Positions 53,853-62,887 of a DNA stretch of 64,000 nt are shown here, in pieces. The notes under the pieces were generated by a model. The model saw only the letters and a program-made list of their open reading frames with translations. It was not told the DNA's origin and made no database searches. The position numbers were made by a program, and so were the translations under genes. The stretch's first letter is position 1. Each line of letters begins with the position of its first letter. The DNA comes from Curtobacterium sp. Leaf261 (GTDB lineage Bacteria; Actinomycetota; Actinomycetes; Actinomycetales; Microbacteriaceae), in contig NZ_LMMJ01000009.1 in assembly GCF_001422205.1 (NCBI RefSeq), forward strand, positions 310,001 through 374,000, in the 5' to 3' direction.

Positions 53853-55055
53853 CTCCTCCGGCTCCGCGGGCTCCGCAGCCGGCGGTGCGGACGGCACGGG
53901 TCGTCGGCCGACACCGCTCGTCAGTCTGCTGAGACCGGCCTCGAGCGGACCGCGCCCGATGAACCGCGACCAGAGCAGTGCGAAGACGGTCGACCCGAGC
54001 ACGAAGCCCCACACCGTCTTCGCGCCGTAGTCGAGACCCTCGGGACGCGCCAGCAGCAGCGCGAGCACGACGATGTGCAGGGCGTAGATCGACAGCGGCA
54101 TGCTCCCGACGGCCGCGAACGGTCGCGCGACGATCCGCGCCACGACGCCCCGACGCTCGGTGAACAGGAGGGAGCACAGCCCGATCACCGCGATCGAGAC
54201 GCCGATGCTCCCGAGCATGTCGACGATGGACGCCGAGTGACCGCGGGGCGACAGCCACTCCGCGAGCACGCGTCCGCCCGCGGTCTTCGCGCCCTCCATC
54301 GCGGGGACCCCCGGGTAGGCGAACGCCTTGGGGTCGACCGGGGCCAGGAGCTCCCCCACCGTGTACGCCACGATCGCCATCGCGCTGCCCAGCCAGAGCA
54401 GCGTCGTCTGGACGGCCCGCGATGCGAGGTCGCTCCGCCCGACCGCGAGCCCGACGAGCAGGTACCCGAGGAACGTCACCGGCGGGTAGATGAGGCCGAG
54501 CTGGTTCGTGTATTCGGAGGTGTTGAAGTAGACCTCGGCAGCGACGGTCGCGACGGGGATCGAGAGCGCCACCGTGAGCCCGGCGACCGCGAGCAGCCAG
54601 CGCCGACGCCAGCGGAGCACCGGGAGCGACAGGAGGAACAGCACACCGTAGGTCGGCAGGATCACCGCGACGGGCGTGCCGAGTGCCATCAGGAGGAACC
54701 CGACGGCGATCAGGACCACGGCGCGGATGGTCAGGCGGACCCGTGCCCGGCCGAGTGCCGCGCCGGCGACGGGTGTGCTCCGACCGGTCACGATGGCGAT
54801 CGAGACCCCGGCGAGGATCGCGAAGAGGGTCGACGAGCGGCCGTCCACGATCCCCATCCAGGTACCAGGCTGCCCCCAGTCGATGACCGAGGGGACGGCA
54901 CCGACGTGTGCGACGATCATGCCGAACAGCGCGAGGGAACGGGCGACGTCGATGCCGACGAGCCGAGACGTGCTCGGTGCGACGGAGGCGGCGGAGGTGG
55001 CGGGCGCGACGTGAGTCGGGGAGATGAGCGGCTCGGGTCGCCGCGTGGTGTCCAT
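53838..55055 (-). CDS. Heparan-alpha-glucosaminide acetyltransferase-like membrane acyltransferase (YeiB/DUF418 type)
   Basis: Membrane protein of 405 aa with about ten helices. The opening SRLVGIDVARSLALFGMIVAHVG is the signature of the DUF1624/YeiB-like acyltransferases, and FAAVGSMPLSIYALHIVVLALLL is the conserved C-terminal block. Activity on a cell-envelope sugar is plausible but not shown. The last 30 residues are Pro/Glu-rich (PAAEPAEPEEPAGP) and overlap the tandem duplication. ATG 55055 gives a hydrophilic head of about 30 residues. Confidence 0.82.
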   Translation of the reverse strand: MDTTRRPEPLISPTHVAPATSAASVAPSTSRLVGIDVARSLALFGMIVAHVGAVPSVIDWGQPGTWMGIVDGRSSTLFAILAGVSIAIVTGRSTPVAGAALGRARVRLTIRAVVLIAVGFLLMALGTPVAVILPTYGVLFLLSLPVLRWRRRWLLAVAGLTVALSIPVATVAAEVYFNTSEYTNQLGLIYPPVTFLGYLLVGLAVGRSDLASRAVQTTLLWLGSAMAIVAYTVGELLAPVDPKAFAYPGVPAMEGAKTAGGRVLAEWLSPRGHSASIVDMLGSIGVSIAVIGLCSLLFTERRGVVARIVARPFAAVGSMPLSIYALHIVVLALLLARPEGLDYGAKTVWGFVLGSTVFALLWSRFIGRGPLEAGLSRLTSGVGRRPVPSAPPAAEPAEPEEPAGP

Positions 55056-55168
55056 TGCGACACCATACGTCGCGCCCCCGCTCGGCGACAGTGTGGAACC
55101 GAGCGACCGTCGTGCGACAGGGCCGAGGGTCCCGCGACGTGACGGATGCCGGGCTCGGTCCCGGTGGG

Positions 55169-56539
55169 TCAGCCCTGGTGTGCGCCGGTGCGGCCGAGCG
55201 AGACGTCCACCATCTCCTGGCGCGCGACGACCTTGATCCGCGCGCGTCCGTGCGGCTCGCCGAGTCCGATCTCGTGCGTGTCGAGTGCGTGCCACCCGTC
55301 GAGGTCGGTGTACTCGACCCCGCGCTCGGCGAGGAGCGCCGGGATCGCGGCCGCGGACGGGTCGGCCGGCGTCCACCAGCTCGCCTGGTCGGTCATCAGG
55401 TGCTGGACGGTCTCCATGGCGTCGGACTTGGTGTGGCCGATCAGCCCCACCGGACCGCGCTTGATCCACCCGGTGGCGTACAGCCCGGGGATCTGCTGGT
55501 TGTCGTCGTCGAGGACCTGGCCCTCGTGGTTCGGGATGACCCCGTGTCGCTCGTCGAACGGCACGCCGGGCAGCGCGGACCCGAAGTACCCGACCGCACG
55601 GTAGATCGCCTGGATCGCGATCTCGCGGACCTCGCCGGTGCTCTCGACGCCGCCCTGGCCGTTCGGACGCGTGCGCTCGTACCGGATGGCGGACACGTGG
55701 CCGTCGGTCCCGACGATCTCGATCGGCTTCGCGTAGAAGTGCAGGTGCAGCCGGCGCGACGCGGTCCCCGGCCCACGCTTCCGCCACTGCTGGAGGACCC
55801 GGTCGATGACCATGACCTGCTTGTTCGTCGCGATCGCGGTCTTCGACGCCTCGTCGTGGTCGAAGTCCTCGTCGTAGACGACGACGTCGACGTCGGGGAC
55901 CTCACCCAGCTCGCGGAGTTCCAGCGGCGTGAACTTCACCTGGGCGGGACCGCGACGACCGAACACGTGCACATCGGTCACAGGCGATGCGGTCAGGCCC
56001 TCGTGGACGTTCGCGGGGATCTCGGTCGGCAGCAGGTCGTCGGCGTGCTTCGCGAGGATGCGCGAGACGTCGAGCGCCACGTTGCCGTTCCCGATCACCG
56101 CGACGCTCTCGGCCTCGAGCGGCCACGTGCGCGGCACGTCGGGGTGACCGTCGAACCAGCTGACGAACTCCGCCGCGCCGTAGGACCCCTCGAGCTCCAC
56201 GCCCGGCACGTCGAGGTCGGCGTCCTTGATCGCGCCCGTCGAGAAGACCACGGCGTTGTAGTGCTGCTTGAGGTCGTCGAGCGTGATGTCCCGGCCGAAC
56301 GTGACGTTGCCGAAGATCCGGATGTCACCGCGGTCGAGCACGTCGCGCAGCGCGTTGATGATGCCCTTGATGCGCGGGTGGTCCGGAGCCACGCCGTACC
56401 GTACGAGCCCGTACGGCGCGGGGAGCTGCTCGAACAGGTCGATCGACACGTCGAAACCACGCGCCTCCTTGAGGAGGATGTCCGCGGCGTAGATCCCGGC
56501 GGGCCCGGCGCCGACGATGGCGAGTCGGAGAGTGGTCAC
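55169..56539 (-). CDS. fprA: Ferredoxin/adrenodoxin-type NADP reductase (FprA-like)
   Basis: FAD enzyme of 456 aa that passes electrons between NADPH and ferredoxin. The FAD loop is LAIVGAGPAGIYAADIL near residue 6, then PAPYGLVRYGVAPDHPRIK, the NADP loop SVAVIGNGNVALDVSRIL and the C-terminal ATGWIKRGPVGLIGHTKSDA. These match the adrenodoxin-reductase branch (FprA of mycobacteria). The likely start is GTG 56539. It stands between the acyltransferase and the menaquinone genes, a neighbourhood I believe is common in this group. Confidence 0.93.
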   Translation of the reverse strand: MTTLRLAIVGAGPAGIYAADILLKEARGFDVSIDLFEQLPAPYGLVRYGVAPDHPRIKGIINALRDVLDRGDIRIFGNVTFGRDITLDDLKQHYNAVVFSTGAIKDADLDVPGVELEGSYGAAEFVSWFDGHPDVPRTWPLEAESVAVIGNGNVALDVSRILAKHADDLLPTEIPANVHEGLTASPVTDVHVFGRRGPAQVKFTPLELRELGEVPDVDVVVYDEDFDHDEASKTAIATNKQVMVIDRVLQQWRKRGPGTASRRLHLHFYAKPIEIVGTDGHVSAIRYERTRPNGQGGVESTGEVREIAIQAIYRAVGYFGSALPGVPFDERHGVIPNHEGQVLDDDNQQIPGLYATGWIKRGPVGLIGHTKSDAMETVQHLMTDQASWWTPADPSAAAIPALLAERGVEYTDLDGWHALDTHEIGLGEPHGRARIKVVARQEMVDVSLGRTGAHQG

Positions 56540-56627
56540 CTGGTTGACTCCAGTTCTTCGGCGCCCTGATCGGCGCGGTGCTTCGGTGGCTGCGCCGGAC
56601 GGACCGGCGTCGGGGTCGGCGGACCGG

Positions 56628-57704
56628 TCAGCGCGTGCGGTCGACGACGGACTCGGCGAACCGGGTCAGCGCGCGCTTGACGGAGCCAGACGGCAGCGGT
56701 CCGAGTGCGGCGACGGCCTCGTCGGCCCACTGCGCGGCGAGTGACCGCGTCGTCGCGGTGGCCTCGTGGTCGCGGAGCTCCGCGACGGCCGACTCGTAGG
56801 GCGCCCCGGTCACGGCGTCGTCCGGCGCACCGGCGACGTCGTGCTCGATCCGCGCGAGCAGTGCCGCCGACGCCTGGTCGGTGGCCGCGGCACGCCGGAG
56901 GTGCAGGAGCGGCAGGGTCTCGACGCCCGCGCGCAGGTCGTTCCCGGCGATCTTGCCGGTGTGGTCCCCCGCCGGCGCGAGGTCGATGACGTCGTCGACG
57001 AGCTGGAACGCGACGCCGACCTTCTCGCCGAACTCCGCGACGGCCGGCAGGTACGCGCGGTCCGCGCCGGAGAACATCACGCCGGCACGTGCGGCCGTGG
57101 CGATGAGCGAGCCGGTCTTGTCGCCGAGGACACCGAGGTAGTGCTCGATGACGTCGTCACCGGGTCCGGGGCCCATCGTCTCGTGCAGCTGCCCGAGGCA
57201 GAGTCGCTCGAACGTCTCCGCCTGCATGCGGATGCCCTCTGGTCCGAGCTCGCTCGTGATGAGGCTCGCGCGGGCGAAGAGCAGGTCGCCGGTCAGGATC
57301 GCCACGTTGTTGCCGTAGGTCACGTGGGCACTCGGCACCCCGCGTCGGACGGGCGCCTCGTCCATCACGTCGTCGTGGTAGAGCGACGCCAGGTGCGTCA
57401 TCTCGATGCTCACGGCGGCACGGACGACCTGCGGGGTGACACCGTCGCCGAGCTGCGCGATGAGGAGCGTCAGCGTCGGGCGGATGCGCTTGCCACCCGC
57501 GGCGAGCAGGTAGCGCGTCGTGGTGTCCGCGAGCTGGTCGGCGGAGTGCATGGCCTCGTCGAGGCCCTGCTCGACGAGCTCGAGGCCGTCGTCGATCCGG
57601 CCGACGAAGCGGCGTTCGGTCGGCGTGGCGAACATGCGCTCCCCGACCCCGAGGGAGGCACGGAGACTCGGGGCCCGCCGGACGACCGGAGCGCTGGCGT
57701 TCAC
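56628..57704 (-). CDS. Long-chain polyprenyl diphosphate synthase (menaquinone side chain)
   Basis: Isoprenyl synthase of 358 aa. The first Asp-rich motif is LYHDDVMDEA and the second QLVDDVIDLAP, with GGKRIRP and the chain-length region HLASLYHDD between. The residue set fits a medium-to-long-chain enzyme (hepta- or octaprenyl and longer). GTG 57704 overlaps the menG stop (GTGA), tying the side chain to the methyltransferase step. It supplies the tail that MenA attaches. Confidence 0.93.
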   Translation of the reverse strand: MNASAPVVRRAPSLRASLGVGERMFATPTERRFVGRIDDGLELVEQGLDEAMHSADQLADTTTRYLLAAGGKRIRPTLTLLIAQLGDGVTPQVVRAAVSIEMTHLASLYHDDVMDEAPVRRGVPSAHVTYGNNVAILTGDLLFARASLITSELGPEGIRMQAETFERLCLGQLHETMGPGPGDDVIEHYLGVLGDKTGSLIATAARAGVMFSGADRAYLPAVAEFGEKVGVAFQLVDDVIDLAPAGDHTGKIAGNDLRAGVETLPLLHLRRAAATDQASAALLARIEHDVAGAPDDAVTGAPYESAVAELRDHEATATTRSLAAQWADEAVAALGPLPSGSVKRALTRFAESVVDRTR

Positions 57705-58528
57705 GGGGTGTCCGTGCCGTCGGCGACCGGCGGCGACGTGTCCGAGGACGCGACGACGTCCGGCTGCTCGCCGGTGGTCTGGTGCGCACGCCTGGCCTCG
57801 GCCCGGCGTGCGGCCGAGGCACGGACGGCACCGGTCATCGGCTTCCGGCCGCGGTGCAGTGCGACGATGCCGGCCGTGAGGTTCCGGTACGCGACGACCG
57901 TGAACCCGACGCCGCGGAGCCACTGGCTGAGCACCTGCTGTTCCGGCCACGCCGCGATCGACTCGCCGAGGTAGCGGTAGGCGGCAGGGTTGCTGCTCGA
58001 GAGCTTGGCGATGCCGGGGAGCACGCGCTTCAGGTAGGACAGGTACCCGAAGCGGAGCAGTGCCATCGGCGGGGTGGAGAACTCGCAGATCACGACGCGG
58101 CCGCCGGGCTTCATGACGCGGTACATCTCGGCCAGCGCCGCCATCGGGTCGTTGACGTTGCGGAGTCCGAACGAGATCGTCACCGCGTCGAAGGTGTCGT
58201 CCTCGAAGGGCAGGTGTTCGGCGTCGCCGTGCACGAACGTGATCTCGGGGTGACGGCCCCGACCGACCTCGATCATCCCCGTGGACAGGTCGAGTGCCGT
58301 GACGTCGGCGCCCTTCTTCGCGAAGGCGGCGGAGCTCGTGCCGGTGCCGGCGGCCAGGTCGAGGATCTTCTCGCCGGGCTGCGGGTCGACGGCCTTGACG
58401 GTCGCGACACGCCACAGCGGGGCGTTCCCCGCGGACAGGATGTCGTTGGTGAGGTCGTACTTCTCCGCGACGTCATCGAACATGGCCGCCACCTCGTCCG
58501 GCCGCTTGGACATGTCCGCTCTGCTCAC
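57701..58528 (-). CDS. menG: Demethylmenaquinone methyltransferase
   Basis: SAM enzyme of 275 aa for the last step of menaquinone synthesis. The start MFDDVAEKYDLTNDILSAGN, the SAM loop ILDLAAGTGTSSAAFA, TISFGLRNVNDP and the MenG/UbiE block RVVICEFSTPP are clear. A 40-residue C-terminal tail, rich in Ala, Arg, Thr and Ser, extends past the family core. GTG 58528 is chosen by similarity to MSRAxLDKDP-type starts; ATG 58537 and 58513 are alternatives. Divergent from menF. Confidence 0.94.
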   Translation of the reverse strand: MSRADMSKRPDEVAAMFDDVAEKYDLTNDILSAGNAPLWRVATVKAVDPQPGEKILDLAAGTGTSSAAFAKKGADVTALDLSTGMIEVGRGRHPEITFVHGDAEHLPFEDDTFDAVTISFGLRNVNDPMAALAEMYRVMKPGGRVVICEFSTPPMALLRFGYLSYLKRVLPGIAKLSSSNPAAYRYLGESIAAWPEQQVLSQWLRGVGFTVVAYRNLTAGIVALHRGRKPMTGAVRASAARRAEARRAHQTTGEQPDVVASSDTSPPVADGTDTP

Positions 58529-58592
58529 AGGATCCATCCTAGGTGGTCGTCCCTCAGCATTCCCGAGTGGCGGCGACGCGTAGCATCGGAAC

Positions 58593-59852
58593 GTGTCACT
58601 GACCGCCGTCGAGACCCCGCACCTCACCGTGTCGACCCGCATGCTCGACGACCCGGGAGACGTGCTCCGGCACACCCTGGCGGATCGACCGCTCGCGTTC
58701 GTCCGTCGCGGGGACGGCATCATCGGCGTCGGTGAGGCGCTCCGGTACGTGTTCCGCGGACCCGATCGGATGCGCGATGCGGCCACCGCGTGGCGGTCGC
58801 TCGTCGCGAACGCCACGGTGGACGACGCGCTCCGGGTCCGAGGGACCGGGCTCGTCGCGTTCGGGGCCTTCGCGTTCGCGGACGACTCCGCCGCCGAGAG
58901 CGTGCTCATCGTGCCGCGGATCGTCATCGGACGCCGACACGGCCGCGCCTGGCTGACCGCCGTCGACACCACCGCGAACCCGGCGATGCTCGGGCCGTCC
59001 ACGCTGTCCGACCCCACGCCCGCGGTCGCCGGACACGTGTCGGCCGCGTTCGGCCCGGGGCAGATCGACGCCGACGCCTACGCCGCGTCGGTGGAACAGG
59101 CCGTCGCCGCGATCCGTGCGGGCGAGGCGCGGAAGATCGTCCTCGCACGTGACCGCGTCGCGACCCTCCCGCCGCACGCCGACCGTCGCGCAGTCCTCCT
59201 CGACCTCGCCACGAGCTACCCGGACTGCGTGACGTTCGCGGTCGACGGCCTCGTGGGCGCGACCCCGGAGACCCTCGCGCGCACCGACGGCACCGCCCTG
59301 AGCGCCCGCGTGCTCGCCGGCAGCGCCGCCCGTGGGACCGACCACACGTCGGACCGGCTCGCGGCCGACGCACTCGCGTCGAGCGCCAAGGACCTCGAGG
59401 AGCACGACTTCGCACTCGCGAGCCTCGTCGAGGCGCTCCGTCCCATCGCCACGGACATCCGCGCCGACACCGCGCCGTTCCGACTGCAGCTCCCGAACCT
59501 CTGGCACCTCGCGAGCGACGTGTCCGCCCTGCTCCCCCGCGGGACGACCTCGCTCGACGTCGCGGACGCCCTGCACCCGACGGCGGCGGTGGCCGGGACG
59601 CCGACGGACGCTGCGGTCCGCCTGATCGCCGGACTGGAGGCGGTGGACCGCGGCCGGTACGCCGGCCCCGTCGGGTGGATGGGTGCGTCCGGCGACGGCG
59701 AGTGGATGCTCGCCCTCCGCAGTGCCGAGATCAGCGACGACGGCACCGTCCGGGCATGGGCCGGCGCGGGGATCGTCGAGGGCTCGGACCCCGACCGCGA
59801 GGTCGCCGAGACCGCGCTGAAGTTCCGCCCGATCGCCGAGGCCCTCGCCTAG
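58593..59852 (+). CDS. menF: Isochorismate synthase
   Basis: Chorismate-using enzyme of 419 aa for the first menaquinone step. The family pattern shows in AIRAGEARKIVLARD, VGATPETLARTDG, LAGSAARGTD, SAKDLEEHDFALASLVEAL and DRGRYAGPVGWMGASGDGEW. Start GTG 58593. It is alone on the plus strand and converges on menD, with a 45-bp palindromic repeat between. Entry to salicylate or siderophores would use the same reaction, but the menD and menA neighbours favour menaquinone. Confidence 0.93.
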   Translation: MSLTAVETPHLTVSTRMLDDPGDVLRHTLADRPLAFVRRGDGIIGVGEALRYVFRGPDRMRDAATAWRSLVANATVDDALRVRGTGLVAFGAFAFADDSAAESVLIVPRIVIGRRHGRAWLTAVDTTANPAMLGPSTLSDPTPAVAGHVSAAFGPGQIDADAYAASVEQAVAAIRAGEARKIVLARDRVATLPPHADRRAVLLDLATSYPDCVTFAVDGLVGATPETLARTDGTALSARVLAGSAARGTDHTSDRLAADALASSAKDLEEHDFALASLVEALRPIATDIRADTAPFRLQLPNLWHLASDVSALLPRGTTSLDVADALHPTAAVAGTPTDAAVRLIAGLEAVDRGRYAGPVGWMGASGDGEWMLALRSAEISDDGTVRAWAGAGIVEGSDPDREVAETALKFRPIAEALA

Positions 59853-59910
59853 TCCCGTCAGCCCGTCCCGGCAGCCCGTCCCGGCCCGGCTCGGCTCGGC
59901 CTGGACGCCC

Positions 59911-60049
59911 GTGTTCCGAACACCGTCGTCCGGCGTGCACACGGGGATACGGGTGTTCGGCGTGGACGCGCGTGTTCGGAACACCCGGGTGCACCGGCGG
60001 CGCGGCGTGGACGCGCGTGTTCGGAACACGCGGGTGCACCGGGGACGCG
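59911..60049. repeat. Palindromic GTGTTCNGAACAC repeats, two in a 45-bp tandem unit
   Basis: Three perfect palindromes (59911-59923, 59972-59984, 60017-60029) lie between the convergent menF and menD genes. The last two belong to a 45-bp tandem duplication (59960-60004 and 60005-60049) with a few mismatches. A fragment of the CCTCCAGTCCG repeat (60066-60084) follows. Confidence 0.8.
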
Positions 60050-60105
60050 CCCTCGGGGCGGGGGCGCACCGTCCCTCCAGTCCGTCGGTGGGCGGAGGTC
60101 CACGG

Positions 60106-61989
60106 TCAGACGGCCAGCGGGACCTCGATGACCACCCGCTCAGCGGGGTCCGTCAGGACCTTCTCGAGGTCGCCCCAGGTGGACGCGCGGCGGTAGGTCC
60201 AGCCGAGCGCCGTGACGAGCTGCTCGACGTCGACCGTCTGCGGCGTGGACATGAGTCGCCGCATGTCGGCCGGGTCGGTCGACCCCGCGACCTCGAGACC
60301 GTCGAAGATCGCGCCACCGCCGTCGTTGCCGACGATCACCTGGAGCCGGTACGCCGGTTCGAGTGCGCCGGAGACGAGTCCGCCGATGTCGTGGAGGAAC
60401 GTGAGGTCCCCCACGAGGACGCGTGTCGTCCCACCCCGGCCGTCCTCGGCGGCCTGCGCTGCGGAGATGCCGAGCGCCGTCGAGATCGTGCCGTCGATGC
60501 CCGCGAGGCCACGGTTCGCGTGTGCCACGACCTTCTTGCCCTGGACACGCTGGTCGGCGACCCGGATGAGCGTCGAGGCACCGAGGACGAGGCGGTCGTG
60601 CGGCCAGGTCGCGCCCCAGACGGCGTCGACGAGGAGCTCGCGCCCGACGGGACGGCGCTGGATCGCCACCTCGTCGCGGAAGAACTGGGCACGCTCGCGG
60701 CGGTCCTCGCTCCGCTTGGCGTCGAGGTCCGGGCCGGCGTCGCCCTCGCCGAGCACAGTCCTGCTCGCCGCGACCCACCGGCCGACCCAGGCGCGGTGCT
60801 CGGGGCCCGGGCGGCCGGTGACCCGGACACCGGCGACGACCGTGGCACCGTGGGCCGCTCCGAGCGCGCGACCGGGGTCGTACGCCTCACCGGCGACGCC
60901 CCGGACGACGATGGTCTCGACGTCGTCGCGTTGCAGGATCGTCGGCACCTCGCGGCTGAGCGTCGGGTGCCCGAGGACCACCGCGCGCCGGACCGTGCCG
61001 CCGAACGCCGGGTCCGCGAGCAGCTCGCGGTAGGCCACGACGAGGTTCCGACCGAAGTGTGCGCCGCTCGTGACCTCGGCGACGAGGGGTGCGCCGAGCT
61101 CCCACGCGATGCGCTCGGCGTCGTCGGTGGCGTCGTGGCCGGCGATGACGACGGTCCCGGGCACCTCGTCGACGGCGAGGTCGACGTCCGGCTCGCCGAC
61201 CGGGCGGATCCGTCGGACCGCGAATGCCGGGTCGACGTCGTCCTCGGCGACGGGCTCGACCACGCCCGCACCGGCCGAGAGCGGTTCGCGGAAGCCGATG
61301 TCGAGCTGCACCGGCCCGGGAGTCCCCTGGTGCCCGGCTGCCGCGGCGACCGCTCGGCGCGCGAGAGCACGGACCGCGTCGGCGGCCTCCGGGTCGACGG
61401 CCGGGTCGCCCACGCCGTCGAGGGTCGGTGCCTCGACGTCGACGAGCAGGCGGAGTGCGGTCCCGAAGATGCCGGACTGCACGGTGGTCTGGTTGCTGCC
61501 GATCCCGCGGAGCTCGGCCGGCCGGTCCGCACTCAGCACGATCATCGGGACACCGGAGTGGTGCGCCTCCAGCACGGCGGGGTGCAGGTTCGCGACCGCG
61601 GTGCCCGAGGTCGTCACGACGAGCGCGGGACGCCCGGACTCGACGGCGAGGCCGAGCGCGAAGAACGCGGCCGTCCGCTCGTCGAGGCGCACGTGCACGC
61701 GGATCGACCCGGCGCGCTCGGTCGCTGCGGCGGCGAGGGCGAGGGCCTGCGACCGCGACCCGGGGCTGACGACGACGTCGGTCACGCCGACGCGGACGAA
61801 CTCGCGGAGCAGCGCGATCGAGAAGTCGGTCGCGGGAGAGCCCGACCCGGTCCGACCACCCGAGCCGGTCCGACCGTCAGTCCCGGTCCGACCGTCAGTC
61901 CCGGTCCGACCGTCAGTCCCGGTCCGACCGTCAGGGGCGGTCCGACCGTCAGGGGCGGTCCGACCGTCAGGGGCGGCGGGGTCCGGCAC
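60106..61989 (-). CDS. menD: MenD: SEPHCHC synthase
   Basis: ThDP enzyme of 627 aa that adds 2-oxoglutarate to isochorismate. The core begins ATDFSIALLREFVRVGVTDVVVSPGSRSQALA near residue 52, then GTAVANLHPAVLEA and, in the ThDP region, VLVGDLTFLHDIGGL and NDGGGAIFDGL. Typical MenD has about 550-580 residues. The surplus is mostly an N-terminal extension of six-residue PDGRT-type repeats encoded by an 18-bp minisatellite. GTG 61989 is the only plausible start, since no start codon lies between the array and the core. It overlaps the upstream PLDc_N gene by 23 bases. Confidence 0.93.
   Translation of the reverse strand: MPDPAAPDGRTAPDGRTAPDGRTGTDGRTGTDGRTGTDGRTGSGGRTGSGSPATDFSIALLREFVRVGVTDVVVSPGSRSQALALAAAATERAGSIRVHVRLDERTAAFFALGLAVESGRPALVVTTSGTAVANLHPAVLEAHHSGVPMIVLSADRPAELRGIGSNQTTVQSGIFGTALRLLVDVEAPTLDGVGDPAVDPEAADAVRALARRAVAAAAGHQGTPGPVQLDIGFREPLSAGAGVVEPVAEDDVDPAFAVRRIRPVGEPDVDLAVDEVPGTVVIAGHDATDDAERIAWELGAPLVAEVTSGAHFGRNLVVAYRELLADPAFGGTVRRAVVLGHPTLSREVPTILQRDDVETIVVRGVAGEAYDPGRALGAAHGATVVAGVRVTGRPGPEHRAWVGRWVAASRTVLGEGDAGPDLDAKRSEDRRERAQFFRDEVAIQRRPVGRELLVDAVWGATWPHDRLVLGASTLIRVADQRVQGKKVVAHANRGLAGIDGTISTALGISAAQAAEDGRGGTTRVLVGDLTFLHDIGGLVSGALEPAYRLQVIVGNDGGGAIFDGLEVAGSTDPADMRRLMSTPQTVDVEQLVTALGWTYRRASTWGDLEKVLTDPAERVVIEVPLAV
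61849..61974. repeat. 18-bp minisatellite at the menD start and PLDc_N stop
   Basis: Seven units of 18 bp: one degenerate (61849-61866), three GGTCCGACCGTCAGTCCC and three GGTCCGACCGTCAGGGGC. Read on the minus strand in the menD frame they give TDGRTG and PDGRTA units. The rightmost unit holds the TGA (61967-61969) of the PLDc_N gene, so the array seems to have grown from the end of that gene into the 5' part of menD. Confidence 0.92.
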
Positions 61990-62329
61990 CGGCGTCGTCG
62001 TCGGGCTCTGCGAGCTGCTGTTCGAGGTTCCGGATGGTTGCGTCGCTCTGTTCCTTCTCGCTCGCGGCCATGCCGTGGTGCGTCGCACCGAGGAAGTCCG
62101 GGTCGTCATCGGGTCCGAGGTACCTGGACGCCGGGGCACGCGACGCCGGCGCACGGCCGAGCACGAACCAGAGCAGGCCGCCGAGCACGGGGAGCACGAC
62201 GATGAGGAGGACCCAGACGGCCTTGTTCAGGGACCGCACCCGCGGCCGGGGCATCGTCGCGCAGTCGATCACGGCATAGACCATGAACGCGACCGCGGCC
62301 ACGACAGCCACCACGATGAACCGGACCAT
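61967..62329 (-). CDS. PLDc_N-domain small membrane protein
   Basis: A 120-residue protein with two N-terminal helices (VRFIVVAVVAAVAFMVYAVIDC and NKAVWVLLIVVLPVLGGLLWFVLGR), which match the two-helix cardiolipin-synthase N-terminal domain without an HKD part. The hydrophilic tail (PDDDPDFLGATHHG... ATIRNLEQQLAEPDDD) contains a short coiled-coil-like segment. Homologues lie before menD or menA in many actinobacteria; function is unknown. The stop lies inside the 18-bp minisatellite. Confidence 0.85.
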   Translation of the reverse strand: MVRFIVVAVVAAVAFMVYAVIDCATMPRPRVRSLNKAVWVLLIVVLPVLGGLLWFVLGRAPASRAPASRYLGPDDDPDFLGATHHGMAASEKEQSDATIRNLEQQLAEPDDDAGAGPRRP

Positions 62330-62462
62330 GCGGCCGAGTCTAGGCAGGCCACCTGTGATGCACCGGGGACCGGACGCAGCTCCGGCGGCCGCCTGAGAGC
62401 ATCCGCGACCGGGCCGCGGACGCTCGGGCTGCTCCCACCTCGGCAGTCCGTAGACTTGCCGC

Positions 62463-62840
62463 GTGAAAGCCTGGCTGACGTACACCCTGGCGCGACTCGG
62501 GATCTTCGCGGCGGTGCTCGCGATCCTCCTGGTGATCGGCGTGCAGTGGGCCTTCGCCACGATCGGGGCCGCGCTCATCTCGCTCCTGGTGTCGTACATC
62601 GCGCTGCCGAAGCTCCGGTGGCAGGTGGCGACGAGCCTCGCGGAGCGTCGCCAGGCCCCGGAGCACGACGAGGACGCGGACTACGAGGACGACTTCGTCG
62701 ACGCGGAGGACACCCCCGGTCAGCAAGCCGCACCGCGGCAGGCCGCACCGCAGCAAGCCGCACCGCAGCCGTCCGCGCCGCAGCAGGCCGCACCGCGCCC
62801 GACGACGCCAGCGACGCCGGACGAGCCGTCCCGCCCCTGA
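62463..62840 (+). CDS. DUF4229 small membrane protein
   Basis: A 125-residue protein with two helices (LARLGIFAAVLAILLVIGVQWAF and ATIGAALISLLVSYIAL), then LRWQVATSLAERR and a charged, repetitive tail. The tail is encoded by five 15-bp repeats (62721-62795) read as QQAAP and variants. DUF4229 proteins are found next to menaquinone genes in actinobacteria and have no assigned role. GTG 62463 is the likely start. Convergent with menA, 47 bases apart. Confidence 0.87.
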   Translation: MKAWLTYTLARLGIFAAVLAILLVIGVQWAFATIGAALISLLVSYIALPKLRWQVATSLAERRQAPEHDEDADYEDDFVDAEDTPGQQAAPRQAAPQQAAPQPSAPQQAAPRPTTPATPDEPSRP

Positions 62841-62887
62841 GTCCTTGACCTCGGCGACGCGGCTCCTGTCTCGCGACCCCGACGGCG

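Noticed and set aside
59629..59640. CCGGACTGGAGG inside menF as another element copy
   Set aside because: It encodes conserved family residues (AGLEAVDRG) and has no flanking match to the elements. Coincidence is more likely.
59911..60049. SOS (LexA) boxes
   Set aside because: The actinobacterial box is GAAC-N4-GTTC type. Here the order is GTTC-N-GAAC, and the sites lie between gene 3' ends, not at promoters.
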